A stretch of 64,000 nt of DNA from an uncultured Anaerolineae bacterium (GTDB taxonomy: Bacteria; Chloroflexota; Anaerolineae; Promineifilales; Promineifilaceae), in NCBI GenBank assembly GCA_937943625.1, contig CALEAD010000007.1, positions 1 through 64,000 of the forward strand, in the 5' to 3' direction. The notes beneath the pieces were generated by a model that did no database searches, was not told the DNA's origin, and saw nothing but the letters and a program-made list of their open reading frames with translations. The translations under genes were made by a program, and so were the position numbers. Positions within the stretch are counted from its first letter, which is position 1; each line of letters begins with the position of its first letter. Positions 1 to 8,224 of this stretch are shown in pieces.

Positions 1-222
<222 letters not shown>

Positions 223-524
223 GGTTTACCTCTCCTGGTAATTGGTTGCGGGTGTATTTCAGAGAAGCCTGACTGTTTTTGCCACGCGATGACCGCATGT
301 ATCGTATACGTTTCCCAAAATTCGGCGCAGGTTTGCCGTCATGACTTTTGTTGGAACTGGCTAAAGCCTCGATTCCAAGAGAAAAGCTGGGTAGTTGCGG
401 CAAAGTTATACCGGAGCCTTATGAACGGCGCCTAAATGGCAAGTTGCTGATTGTGAAAATTATACCCACACTTGTATGATATGGTATCATTGTCATCCCG
501 TAGCAAATGCTAAGGAGACAGACA
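223..524. other. Intergenic region between divergent hsdM and metallophosphoesterase gene
   Basis: About 300 bases without a convincing gene. It holds the hsdM ribosome-binding site at 229-235 on the minus strand and a plausible promoter for the rightward gene near 451-480. A 76-codon open frame on the plus strand (205-435) overlaps the hsdM start, lacks a good Shine-Dalgarno, and has an unremarkable translation, so I do not call it. No repeat of the families found elsewhere in the window is obvious here. Confidence 0.5.
451..480 (+). promoter_or_regulatory. Putative sigma-70 promoter of the metallophosphoesterase gene
   Basis: TTGTGA (451-456) and TATGAT (475-480) are separated by 18 nt and stand 45 nt before the ATG. 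Seen in sequence only. Confidence 0.4.
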
Positions 525-1253
525 ATGCGCGTGCTCGTTATTTCAGACATTCATGCCAACCTGGCGGCATTTGAAGCGGTCTTGGTAGATGCAAAAGGGG
601 AATGGGAGAAAATATGGTTTTTGGGTGATTTGGTAGGCTATGGGCCTGACCCAAATGAATGTACCGAGCTCCTGCGCGAACTTGATCATATTGCTCTTTC
701 TGGGAATCATGATTGGGCTGTGCTGAATCGTCTGGACATGTCCACTTTTAATGCAGAGGCCAAGTATGCCATCAACTGGACGCAAGAAACAATCAGTGAG
801 GAGACGCGCCGCTATCTGGATGCACTGCCCAGTGTACTCGTTGAAGGGCTATTTACGCTGGCGCACGCCAGCCCACGCCAGCCAGTGTGGGAATATATTT
901 TAGACCCGTTTACGGCGGCAATTAATTTTGAGTTTTTTACCACGCCGTATTGCCTGGTTGGGCACACGCATGTGCCGGTTTGGTTTGAGCAAACGGCCGA
1001 TAAAAGTGTTATCCCTTATGTGCCGCAATATGGCCGGACTGTCACCCTGGGGGAAAGTCGCCTGATTATCAACCCGGGCAGTGTGGGGCAACCACGTGAC
1101 GCTGACCCGCGCGCTGCCTATGCCCTGCTAGATACGGAAACGCTGGCCTGGGAGCATCGCCGCGTGACGTATGAAATTAGCAAAACCCAGGCCAAAATGC
1201 GGCAACATAAGATGCCGGGGCGGTTAGTGAATCGGCTGGAGTACGGGTGGTGA
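525..1253 (+). CDS. Calcineurin-like metallophosphoesterase (YfcE/MJ0936-like)
   Basis: A 242-residue protein with all metal-binding blocks of the small single-domain metallophosphoesterases: D8-I-H10, G34-D35, N61-H62-D63, H114 and G146-H-T-H149. The family binds two metal ions and hydrolyses phosphomono- or diesters; the physiological substrate cannot be read from sequence. The start at 525 is preferred over an in-frame ATG at 507 because AAGGAGAC lies directly in front and the translation then begins at the first beta strand (MRVLVISDIH). It is a monocistronic gene, divergent from hsdM and convergent with the flavin ABC transporter. The length is normal for the family and no defect is visible. 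Confidence 0.9.
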   Translation: MRVLVISDIHANLAAFEAVLVDAKGEWEKIWFLGDLVGYGPDPNECTELLRELDHIALSGNHDWAVLNRLDMSTFNAEAKYAINWTQETISEETRRYLDALPSVLVEGLFTLAHASPRQPVWEYILDPFTAAINFEFFTTPYCLVGHTHVPVWFEQTADKSVIPYVPQYGRTVTLGESRLIINPGSVGQPRDADPRAAYALLDTETLAWEHRRVTYEISKTQAKMRQHKMPGRLVNRLEYGW

Positions 1254-1267
1254 GGGGGCGGTTAAAC

Positions 1268-1368
1268 GATATGTTGGAGTCTGGCGCAGTTTGCGCTGAC
1301 TGCTGGCGCCGTCACGCGATTTGGCAAAATTGCGCCACACTGGCGGCCGGCAAAAACGCCAGAATCCA
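1268..1368. repeat. Dispersed hairpin repeat between convergent genes (copy 1)
   Basis: Begins near GTTGGAGTCTGGCG and ends near CGCCAGAATCC, with inner arms around CGCGATTT and AAAATTGCGC. It is related to the better-preserved copy at 6636-6728, and both lie exactly between convergent genes. A role as a bidirectional transcription terminator is an inference. Confidence 0.6.
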
Positions 1369-1416
1369 GGATATGTAAAGCAGCTCGTCAGAGCGTTATG
1401 AACCAGGCTGTAATTG

Positions 1417-2190
1417 CTAACCACTTGCCTCTATGGCGCGGCGCACGGCCGTTGCACAGTGATGAAATTCGGCCGTACCTTCCATTTCCAGCTTGCGAGG
1501 ACGAGGCAGCGCCACGCGAATGTGGTGGGTAATGCGGGCAGGGGAGCCGCCCATCACCAGCACGTCGTCTGCCAGTAACACTGCTTCGGCAATGCTGTGC
1601 GTGACCATGAAGACCGTAACGGGCATGAGGTGCCAGATGCGCAGTAGCTCTTGCGCCATGCGCTCGCGCGTCAGTGCGTCTAAGGCGCCAAAGGGTTCGT
1701 CTAGCAGCAGCAGGCTGGGCTGGTGTACCAGGGCGCGGGCTATGGCCACGCGCTGCGCCATGCCGCCAGAGAGCTGCGCTGGGTAAACGTGCTCAAAGCC
1801 TTGCAGCCCGACCAGGTTAATCATCTCTTGCACGCGCGCTGAGACATGACGGCCGTTGCCCATCAGCTCTAGCGGCAACTGCACATTTTGCCAGACCGTG
1901 CGCCAGGGCATCAGCCCGCCGCGCTGGAAGACAATGCCAATAGGCGCCGCGTGCAGGCGCAGCGGCTGCCCTTGCAGCAAAATCTGGCCGCTACTGGGGG
2001 TTAGCAATCCCGCCAGCAGGCGCAGGAGCGTAGATTTGCCCACGCCTGATGGCCCCACCAGCGCCACAAAGTCGCCGGCGCGAATCGTCAGTGAGACGTC
2101 TTGCAGCACGTGCGGCCCATCGGCAAACGCCAGGCTCACCTGCTCAGCCGAAAGAAGAACGGCCGTTGCGGAATTGTTATCTTCACTCAT
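1417..2190 (-). CDS. ABC transporter ATP-binding protein of the flavin/ThiZ-SsuB type
   Basis: A 257-residue nucleotide-binding subunit with Walker A GPSGVGKST (46-54), Q-loop FQR near 88-90, signature LSGGMAQRVAIARAL starting at 140, Walker B with LLLDEP (161-166) and the switch histidine in VTHSIAEAV. It belongs to the SsuB/TauB/ThiZ group that energises uptake of small sulfonates, pyrimidines or vitamins. It is the last gene of a minus-strand cluster, FMN riboswitch - permease - binding protein - ATPase, with about 170 nt of non-coding sequence in front of it. That context makes riboflavin or another flavin precursor the likely substrate. RibXY systems are often discussed without a dedicated ATPase, so its presence here is informative. 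The final residues REAIEASG are not unusual. Confidence 0.88.
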   Translation of the reverse strand: MSEDNNSATAVLLSAEQVSLAFADGPHVLQDVSLTIRAGDFVALVGPSGVGKSTLLRLLAGLLTPSSGQILLQGQPLRLHAAPIGIVFQRGGLMPWRTVWQNVQLPLELMGNGRHVSARVQEMINLVGLQGFEHVYPAQLSGGMAQRVAIARALVHQPSLLLLDEPFGALDALTRERMAQELLRIWHLMPVTVFMVTHSIAEAVLLADDVLVMGGSPARITHHIRVALPRPRKLEMEGTAEFHHCATAVRRAIEASG

Positions 2191-2362
2191 AGGCGCTCAA
2201 CCTTGAAGCGTGATTCGGCCGCTGCCCACTGACAGCAGACTGCCACATTTCCCCAGCAAGGCGGTCGGCCGTCAGCAGTCAACTGATGCGAGAAACATCC
2301 TGCCGGCGCGTTATGAGCCATGCCCTGCTTGCCACTACCTACTCCCTACTACTCCCTATTCC

Positions 2363-3346
2363 CTACTCACCACGCCCCACCTTCAACACAAACTCATTGG
2401 TATAAATGGCCGCCAGATTGGGCAAAGGGGCGTCCAGCAACCCCATTTGCAGCAACACCTGCTCCGTTTGCGCCCAGGCTGCCGGGTCTGTCAGGCCCAA
2501 TTGTTCTGCGCGCCACAGATCCAGCGAGGCTTCCAGCACATTCATGCGGCTGTCATCCAGCCCCTCGACAAATTTCTTGCTAATCTCATACGCTTCAGCC
2601 GGATTTGCCAGCGTATCCGCCAGCGCGCGCAAAATCGCGCGCACGAACCCCGTCACCAGCTCCGGCTCCTGGGCGATGACAGTCTCATTGGTGATAATAC
2701 CGTTGGCCACCATGTCAATATAGTCCGCTACATAAATCACATTAATCTCAGAGCCGCGCGCGGCCAACTGCACCGGTTCGTTGTTGGCATAACCCACTAC
2801 CGCCTCACTCTGACCGGCCAACAAGGACTCTACCTGATTAAAGCCAATGTCATTGGCATTTACGTCCGCTTCGGTCAGGCCATTGGCTTGCAGCAGGCCA
2901 ATAAAGCCGACATAAGAGGTGCCAAAAAAGCCGGGCAGCCCCACCTTGCGCCCAACCAAGTCGGCTGGGGTGCGGATGTTGGCGCTGCCCAGACTGACAA
3001 CGGCCGTTGGATAACGCTGGAACCATTGCAGCACATACACAACTGGCACATTTTGCGCGCGCGCCAAAATGACCTGCTCGCCACTGACAATGGCAAAGGG
3101 GCGCACATTTGCGCCCACCAGGGCCATGCCATCTGTTTCAAAGCTGTAATCAAACTCAACCGCCAGCCCTTCAGCGGCAAAGTACCCCTTGTCAGCGGCT
3201 ACGTAGAAAGGGGCATACTGTGGATCAGGAATATAGCCCATCGGCAGCTGTATGAGGCGCAAAGCGGGTGTATCATTGGCTGCAGGCTGCGCGCACGCCC
3301 CAACCACGAGGAGAAGTAAGAAAAGAAAAAGCATGGTTTGTTTCAT
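2363..3346 (-). CDS. ribY: Substrate-binding lipoprotein of a riboflavin-type ABC transporter (NMT1/THI5-like, RibY-like)
   Basis: A 327-residue protein with a lipoprotein signal: K2, a hydrophobic run, and lipobox VVGAC with C18. The mature part follows the NMT1/THI5-like periplasmic-binding fold (LPMGYIPDPQYAPFYVAADK, then EFDYSFETDG and GFFGTSYVGF). The family binds pyrimidine or flavin-like ligands, tethered outside the membrane, and delivers them to the permease. The FMN riboswitch upstream of the neighbouring permease points to flavin uptake, as described for RibXY of Chloroflexi. The start ATG has CAGGAG about 6 nt upstream, placed there by a dispersed leader repeat (3353-3475). Thiamine precursor binding is the main alternative. 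Confidence 0.82.
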   Translation of the reverse strand: MKQTMLFLFLLLLVVGACAQPAANDTPALRLIQLPMGYIPDPQYAPFYVAADKGYFAAEGLAVEFDYSFETDGMALVGANVRPFAIVSGEQVILARAQNVPVVYVLQWFQRYPTAVVSLGSANIRTPADLVGRKVGLPGFFGTSYVGFIGLLQANGLTEADVNANDIGFNQVESLLAGQSEAVVGYANNEPVQLAARGSEINVIYVADYIDMVANGIITNETVIAQEPELVTGFVRAILRALADTLANPAEAYEISKKFVEGLDDSRMNVLEASLDLWRAEQLGLTDPAAWAQTEQVLLQMGLLDAPLPNLAAIYTNEFVLKVGRGE

Positions 3347-3352
3347 AAAGCG

Positions 3353-3475
3353 CTCCTGTGAAAATGACCGCCGACCGCCGACGGCTGACTGCCGACTGCG
3401 GTCTACGCGGTTACTATAAACTTAACCGGGTGCGCGCAGGTTGGGCAACCTGCGTTACGGCTTCATTACACATAC
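3353..3475 (-). repeat. Composite leader repeat in front of ribY (copy L1, minus strand)
   Basis: On the minus strand it reads ...GCAGGTTGCCCAACCTGCG..., then GGTCGGCGGTCATTTTCACAGGAG, ending 6 nt before the ribY ATG. It has the same order of modules as the copies before sdhB, the MDR gene at 19046 and the 21752 gene: a CAGGTT/AACCTG hairpin, a GCCGTC/GCGGTC tract, TCATTTTC, and a Shine-Dalgarno. Confidence 0.75.
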
Positions 3476-3507
3476 AGTTCCAGGCAATCCACGCCAATCC
3501 GTTCAAT

Positions 3508-4338
3508 CTATGAACCTCCACGTGCCATTTTCTGTGGACCATTTTTTCCCCGCGTTACGTTTGTGCGGTTGCTGAGATATTGCCAGCGCAGCAGCCGCTT
3601 TTCCAGCAAGGCGACTAACCCGTACATCGTCAAGGCAATCACTGCCAGGGCAATGAGCACTACAAAAACCAGGTCGGTCTTGAACTGATAGCGTGAGGTG
3701 ACGAGCAAATATCCTAACCCCTGGCTCTTTGGCTGCACAAACTCGCCAACCAGCGCCCCAATGACGGAAAGGGTTGCTCCTACCTTCAGGCCGGCCAAAA
3801 TAACCGGTAGTGCCGCGGGAAATTCCAGCTTATAGAAGATTTGCCAGCGCGTTGCTTGCAGGGAGCGCATCAGGTCATACAGTTCGGCGGGCACTGAGCG
3901 CAGGCCGGCAACGATGTTGATGAGAATGGGAAAGAAAACAACCAGAATGGCGACCAGCACCCTGGCCCAATAGGTGGACTGGACCCAGATGGTGAGCAGC
4001 GGGGCAATGGCAATGACGGGAATGGCCTGGGAAGCTATCAGGTAGGGGGAAATCAGGCGCTCGGCCAGGGGAGATTTGGCCAGCAAATAGCCAAAGGGCA
4101 CGGCAATGGCACAGCCGATGAGGAGGCCGGGGATGACTTCGCTAATGGTAACAAGGCTGTGACGCAGTAAACGGCCGTCTGCCACCACAATTTTCATTTG
4201 TTGCCCCACATCTACCGGGCCAGGCAAAATGAAGCGATCATACTCGCCCCACACCACGAGTAGATGCCAGCCGCCAAGCAGCGCCAGCGCGGAGATAAGA
4301 ACTATCAGCCAGGTTGGCTGTTTGTTCAGCCAGGACAT
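3508..4338 (-). CDS. ribX: ABC transporter permease of a riboflavin-type uptake system (RibX-like)
   Basis: A 276-residue inner-membrane protein of the SsuC/ThiX permease family with about six hydrophobic helices. The first is LIVLISALALLGGWHLLVVW; the coupling segment EFPAALPVILAGLKVGATLS matches the EAA loop that docks on the ATPase. It is the first gene after the FMN riboswitch (4434-4600) and is followed by the binding protein and the ATPase on the same strand, so it should be repressed when FMN is abundant. The C-terminal tail after the last helix (RTNVTRGKNGPQKMARGGS) is basic and may derive from intergenic repeat DNA. No catalytic residues are expected. A thiamine-precursor transporter is the alternative, but the riboswitch argues for flavin. 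Confidence 0.85.
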   Translation of the reverse strand: MSWLNKQPTWLIVLISALALLGGWHLLVVWGEYDRFILPGPVDVGQQMKIVVADGRLLRHSLVTISEVIPGLLIGCAIAVPFGYLLAKSPLAERLISPYLIASQAIPVIAIAPLLTIWVQSTYWARVLVAILVVFFPILINIVAGLRSVPAELYDLMRSLQATRWQIFYKLEFPAALPVILAGLKVGATLSVIGALVGEFVQPKSQGLGYLLVTSRYQFKTDLVFVVLIALAVIALTMYGLVALLEKRLLRWQYLSNRTNVTRGKNGPQKMARGGS

Positions 4339-4433
4339 GTTCTTGCAAACCGTGTTTGGGGAAGGGGAAGAGGATGCGCGAAGGAAACGGCCGTTTGCCA
4401 GCAGCCATTTAGCGCGGCAACGAACCTGACTAA

Positions 4434-4600
4434 TCCTTCTCCCATCCAGACTGTGACTGTCGGCCCTGGAATTGCACCAGGTCCACCGTTTTTGCCGCTT
4501 TGCGCTTGCTGATTACTAAGCGGTTGCGTCAAAACGGGTAGCGGGCTTGGCTTGCGCGCGCCTTACCGCCGGTCGGGAATTTCGCCCTGCCCCGAAGGAA
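4434..4600 (-). ncRNA. FMN riboswitch (RFN element)
   Basis: The minus strand contains the conserved blocks of the RFN element in order: CTTCGGGGCAGGGCGAAATT, CCCGACCGGCGGTAAG, a variable arm, GTGGACCTGGTGCAATTCC, and CCGACAGTCACAGTCTGGAT followed by GGGAGAAGGA. It lies about 95 nt upstream of the ribX start on the same strand. FMN binding to this RNA normally switches off flavin synthesis or uptake genes. I see no clear terminator hairpin between the aptamer and ribX, so control may be at translation initiation; this is inference. An AAACGGCCGTTT palindrome sits in the expression-platform region at about 4385-4396. Confidence 0.95.
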
Positions 4601-4783
4601 TGTAATTTTATTTGTGACAATCTTAACAAAGATTATAGCCAAATCCCCCGCGCCGTCAAAAGCCCATCTCTCTGATTGCAGCAATTCTCAATTTGAGCAT
4701 GGTTCATAAAGCTGTGTAGGCCGCAGAGCGCCGACGACCGCCACAATCTGGCTAATTTACGGCCGTACCGGTAAAATCTGCCC

Positions 4784-5359
4784 ATGAACGAAACAGCTAC
4801 CATTCGTGCCTTCATCGCCATTCATCTGCCAGAGGCGGCGCATGCCGAACTGGCCCAGGTGTGCGATGTACTGGCAGGGCAAGTACCACCGCGCAGCGCA
4901 CGCTGGGTGGAGCCACACTTGCTGCATCTGACGCTGCGCTTTTTGGGAGATACGGCCGTTTCCCAAATGCCTGCTCTTGCCGTTGCGCTGGATGAAGTCG
5001 CGGCGCAGCACGCCCCATTTACCCTATCTCTGAGTGAGCTGGGCAGCTTTCCTAACCGGCAGCGGCCGCGCGTCATCTGGGCCGGGCTGGCCGGTGACCT
5101 GACTGCCGTTCATGCCCTGCAAGCCGACATTGAGCAAATGGCGCGCCGCCTGGGCTGGGAAGCGGAAGAGAAACCATTCCGCGCCCACGTGACTCTGGCG
5201 CGCATCAAAGACGGCCGTTTGTTCCAGGGCATCAGTTGGGGCAGCCAGATAAACGCGCTGCCTGTGCCGGTGATGGCCGTTCATCTGATGCAGAGCCAGC
5301 TCAGGCCCAGTGGCCCAGTTTACACCACACGGCACAGCAGCGCGCTGCGTGGCAGATGA
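4784..5359 (+). CDS. thpR: RNA 2',3'-cyclic phosphodiesterase (2H phosphoesterase, ThpR/LigT)
   Basis: A 191-residue protein carrying both catalytic HxTx motifs of the 2H phosphoesterase superfamily, H48-L-T50 (HLTLRFLG) and H135-V-T137 (HVTLARI). Members open 2',3'-cyclic phosphates at RNA ends and were first noted as 2'-5' RNA ligases. Size and motif spacing are normal. The ATG at 4784 has no strong Shine-Dalgarno; a TAAAAT box ends 7 nt before it, so a leaderless transcript is conceivable. It is followed after 36 nt by cytidine deaminase in the same direction, and then recO, a likely loose operon of nucleic-acid metabolism genes. The last residues (SSALRGR) are unremarkable. Confidence 0.92.
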   Translation: MNETATIRAFIAIHLPEAAHAELAQVCDVLAGQVPPRSARWVEPHLLHLTLRFLGDTAVSQMPALAVALDEVAAQHAPFTLSLSELGSFPNRQRPRVIWAGLAGDLTAVHALQADIEQMARRLGWEAEEKPFRAHVTLARIKDGRLFQGISWGSQINALPVPVMAVHLMQSQLRPSGPVYTTRHSSALRGR

Positions 5360-5395
5360 GAGAGAAGGGGTAAGAAGCAAGAGGTAGAAGGCAGA

Positions 5396-5800
5396 ATGAT
5401 TGATGAAGCAACACGAGACAGGCTGATCGCGACCGCACAGGCGGCACGCAAGCAGGCATACGCGCCCTATTCTCACTACGCCGTGGGTGCGGCGCTACTG
5501 GGGGCAGACGGCCGTATCTACAGCGGCTGTAACGTAGAAAACTCCTCCTACGGGTTATCTAACTGCGCTGAGCGCACGGCCGTTTTCAAAATGGTTTCTG
5601 AGGGTGTGCGCGAGATTCTGGCCATTGTAGTCTGCACCGTCAATGCCGGTTCCCCCTGCGGCGCCTGTCGCCAGGTGCTCATTGAATTTGCCGGCGACGT
5701 GCCTGTGTGGCTGGTTGACGAAACGGGAAACGGCCGTGAAACCACCCTCTACACCCTGCTGCCAGACCACTTTGGCCCGGAGCATCTACCAGGTGAGTGA
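5396..5800 (+). CDS. cdd: Cytidine deaminase
   Basis: A 134-residue protein of the short homotetrameric cytidine deaminase class, which hydrolyses cytidine and deoxycytidine to uridine in pyrimidine salvage. Zinc ligands and the catalytic glutamate are visible: C57-A-E59 in NCAERTAVF, then C88 and C91 in SPCGACRQVL. The substrate-binding NVENSSYG block precedes them. Length is typical (about 130). It begins 36 nt after thpR, in a short gap containing an AGAGGTAGAAGG purine stretch that can serve as ribosome-binding site, and recO follows after a 65-nt gap of low-complexity ACTCACTACCCACTCCCC sequence of the dispersed type. Confidence 0.95.
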   Translation: MIDEATRDRLIATAQAARKQAYAPYSHYAVGAALLGADGRIYSGCNVENSSYGLSNCAERTAVFKMVSEGVREILAIVVCTVNAGSPCGACRQVLIEFAGDVPVWLVDETGNGRETTLYTLLPDHFGPEHLPGE

Positions 5801-5865
5801 TTAGTGACCAGTAAGTGGTAACTGACTCACTACCCACTCCCCACTAACCACGATTCCCTCTCCCT

Positions 5866-6660
5866 ATGCCCCGCGAACGCACTTTCCGCACTGAAGCCAT
5901 CGTCCTGCGCCGCAGTGACTTTGGCGAGTCTGACCGTCTGCTGACCCTCTTCAGCAAAGAGTTTGGCAAAATTCGTGCCGTGGCCAAAGGCGCACGCAAG
6001 CCGCAAAGCCGCAAAACTGGCCACGTCGAGCTGTTCATGTGCAGCCGCTTTCTCCTGGCCGAAGGACGCGACCTGCACATCGTGACGCAGGCGGAACTGG
6101 TGGAAGCCTACGCACCGCTGCGCGCCGACCTGGTGCGCGTCACCTATGCTGCTTATGCCTGTGAACTGCTAGACCGCTTTACCACCGAAAATGACCGCCA
6201 CAGCGATATGTATGATCTGCTCAGCCAGGCGCTGGGCTGGTTTGCCGGCGAGAGCGACCTGCTGCTGGCGGCGAGGGTGTATGAACTGCGCCTGCTCAAT
6301 ATGGCTGGCTATCGCCCCCAACTGCACGAATGTTTGCATTGCCGCGAACCGATTCAGGAACAAGACCAGTTCTTCAGCGTCGCGTTGGGTGGGCTGCTTT
6401 GCCCCAACTGCCAGGCCGCAGATGCCAGAGCATTGCCGCTTACGGCCGTTGCCGTAAAAGTATTGCGCTACCTGCAAACGCGCCCCTGGGAGGTGGTGAA
6501 GAAGCTGCAACTAAAACGGCCGTTGCAGCACGAGCTAGAAAACGTGCTGCACCATTACCTGCTCTACCTGCTTGAACGCGACCTGAAGTCAGTAGACTTT
6601 CTACATCGCCTGCGGCGCGAAGCCAACCTTTTTGCTGGAGTCTGGCAAAATTTGGGCTGA
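5866..6660 (+). CDS. recO: DNA repair protein RecO
   Basis: A 264-residue RecO, the mediator that works with RecR (and RecF) to load RecA on SSB-coated single-stranded DNA and anneals complementary strands. The N-terminal OB fold begins RTEAIVLRRSDFGESDRLLT and the conserved KGARKPQSR follows. The central zinc site has four cysteines, C156-x2-C159 (CLHCREP) and C179-x2-C182 (CPNC), as in many Gram-positive and thermophile RecO proteins. The length is usual. The gene ends within the left arm of a hairpin repeat (6636-6728) that separates it from convergent pepA. Confidence 0.95.
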   Translation: MPRERTFRTEAIVLRRSDFGESDRLLTLFSKEFGKIRAVAKGARKPQSRKTGHVELFMCSRFLLAEGRDLHIVTQAELVEAYAPLRADLVRVTYAAYACELLDRFTTENDRHSDMYDLLSQALGWFAGESDLLLAARVYELRLLNMAGYRPQLHECLHCREPIQEQDQFFSVALGGLLCPNCQAADARALPLTAVAVKVLRYLQTRPWEVVKKLQLKRPLQHELENVLHHYLLYLLERDLKSVDFLHRLRREANLFAGVWQNLG

Positions 6661-6728
6661 CCTCTGGCGCCGTGGCGCGATTTTTCAAATCGCGCCACAC
6701 TGGCAGCCCACAAAAGCGCCAGAGTCCG
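6636..6728. repeat. Dispersed hairpin repeat between convergent recO and pepA (copy 2), terminator-like
   Basis: Contains a perfect 12-bp stem with a 3-nt loop, GTGGCGCGATTT-TTC-AAATCGCGCCAC (6672-6698), nested inside arms CTCTGGCGC and GCGCCAGAG. It begins in the last codons of recO and ends at the pepA stop region. A copy with the same outline lies at 1268-1368, also between convergent genes, and a related core hairpin is at 18849-18875. Bidirectional termination is inferred. Confidence 0.75.
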
Positions 6729-6730
6729 GT

Positions 6731-8224
6731 TTACCAGTTACGCAGGAACTCTACCAGCAGGCGCACACCAAAGCCCGTGCCCCCCTTGGGGATATAGCCA
6801 CGCCCTTTCTCCGTCAGCGCCATGCCAGCAATGTCCAGGTGCGCCCAGGGGTAATCGGTAAACTCCCGCAAGAAGACGGCCGATGTGCCCACGCCCCCCA
6901 TGCGCCCACCCGAATTCTTCATATCTGCCACATCTGAATCTATGCTGCGCCGGTAATCTTCATAGAGGGGCAGCGGCCATAGTCGTTCATACGTTTGCTG
7001 GGCGGCCATCAGCAGCTTATCGCGCAGGGCATCATCATTGCAGAAAAGGGCAGCAGCCACATCCTGGCCCAGCGCCACCACGCAAGAACCAGTAAGCGTT
7101 GCCAGGTCAATCACTGCCTTTGGCGTGTACTGAGCCGCGTATACCAGCGCATCTGCCAATACCAGCCGCCCTTCTGCGTCTGTGCTGATGATTTCGATGG
7201 TTTTGCCGTTGCTGGCCGTGATCACATCGGCCGGACGATAGGCGGCGGCGTCGGGCATATTCTCGGTGCAAGGCGCAATGCCAATAATACGCAGGGGCAG
7301 GTTGAGCATCCCCACTGTTTTGATGGCGCCCAAAACGGCCGCTGCGCCGCCCATATCCGACTTCATTGCCTCCATGCGCTCGCTGGGCTTAATGGAAATG
7401 CCGCCGGTGTCAAAGGTGATGCCTTTGCCCACCAGCACAATCGTATCCAGATCATCCCGGTCGCCGTTGTGTTCCAGCACAATAAACTTTGGCTTTTCGC
7501 CCGCACCCTGCGCCACCGCCAGAAATGCGCCCATCTTGCGTTTGGCGGCCCACCTGCGCCCGCCAACGGTAATGCCCATGCCATAGGCAGCGGCAATTTG
7601 CCGCGCTACCTCGGCCAGCCTGGTAGGTGTTGCCACGTTTGGCGGCATATTGACCAGATCGCGCGCCAGCGCCGTGCCTGCGGCCACAGCCTGACCAACT
7701 TGCAGGCCGTGCTCAATTTCCGTCAGTTTGGCGGCGTTGAACTCGACCAGCGAGAAGCTCTCAATCTCTTTTTTCGCTTCGCGGCGCTGCCTGGGGGCAT
7801 CATATTCATAAAGGGCAAGCAGGGTGGCTTCGGTAACGGCCTGCGCCGCAGCCGCCACGGGCAAAGCGGCAATGCCGGCCCCATGCACAATGCTGGCAAC
7901 CTGTTTGGCCCCCAATTCGCGCGCGCGGGTGATGGCGGCAGCGGCCGTTTTGCGCACCCCCTCCAGGTCAAAGCCTTCCCGCTTGCCCAGGCCGGCAACC
8001 AGCACGCGCGTGGCTGGAATCGCGCCGCGCGGGTAGAGCACACCTACCTGGCCCGATTTACCGGTCAGGTCGCCACTGGCAATCAGGGCGCTAATGGCAC
8101 CACCAAGCGCCTGGTCCAGCGCGCCGGTTGCACCGCCGGGTGTCGTAACGTCTTCAAACAAATTGACGATGAGAGTATCTGCAACTGCTTCTTGAATGGG
8201 GGCATGAGTAATGGTTAGTTTCAT
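6731..8224 (-). CDS. pepA: Leucyl aminopeptidase (M17 family cytosol aminopeptidase)
   Basis: A 497-residue M17 peptidase that removes N-terminal residues from peptides using two metal ions in a hexameric cytosolic enzyme. The catalytic C-terminal half shows VGKGITFDTGGISIKP with the metal-binding lysine and aspartate, MKSDMGGAAAV, and the family signature as STDAEGRLVLADAL, where serine stands in place of the usual asparagine of NTDAEGRL. The N-terminal macro-like domain is complete. Translation starts at 8224 with TTTTCAAGAGAGAAACC just upstream, a variant of the dispersed leader that also precedes ribY and sdhD. The gene is convergent with recO. Confidence 0.95.
   Translation of the reverse strand: MKLTITHAPIQEAVADTLIVNLFEDVTTPGGATGALDQALGGAISALIASGDLTGKSGQVGVLYPRGAIPATRVLVAGLGKREGFDLEGVRKTAAAAITRARELGAKQVASIVHGAGIAALPVAAAAQAVTEATLLALYEYDAPRQRREAKKEIESFSLVEFNAAKLTEIEHGLQVGQAVAAGTALARDLVNMPPNVATPTRLAEVARQIAAAYGMGITVGGRRWAAKRKMGAFLAVAQGAGEKPKFIVLEHNGDRDDLDTIVLVGKGITFDTGGISIKPSERMEAMKSDMGGAAAVLGAIKTVGMLNLPLRIIGIAPCTENMPDAAAYRPADVITASNGKTIEIISTDAEGRLVLADALVYAAQYTPKAVIDLATLTGSCVVALGQDVAAALFCNDDALRDKLLMAAQQTYERLWPLPLYEDYRRSIDSDVADMKNSGGRMGGVGTSAVFLREFTDYPWAHLDIAGMALTEKGRGYIPKGGTGFGVRLLVEFLRNW

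Noticed and set aside
2210-3319. 369-codon plus-strand open frame opposite ribY
   Set aside because: The minus-strand lipoprotein with lipobox and family motifs explains the region; this frame begins in repeat DNA.
6995-8218. 407-codon open frame on the plus strand opposite pepA
   Set aside because: It is a high-GC shadow: pepA on the other strand has all catalytic motifs, and the translation here is rich in His/Arg/Gln without domain pattern.
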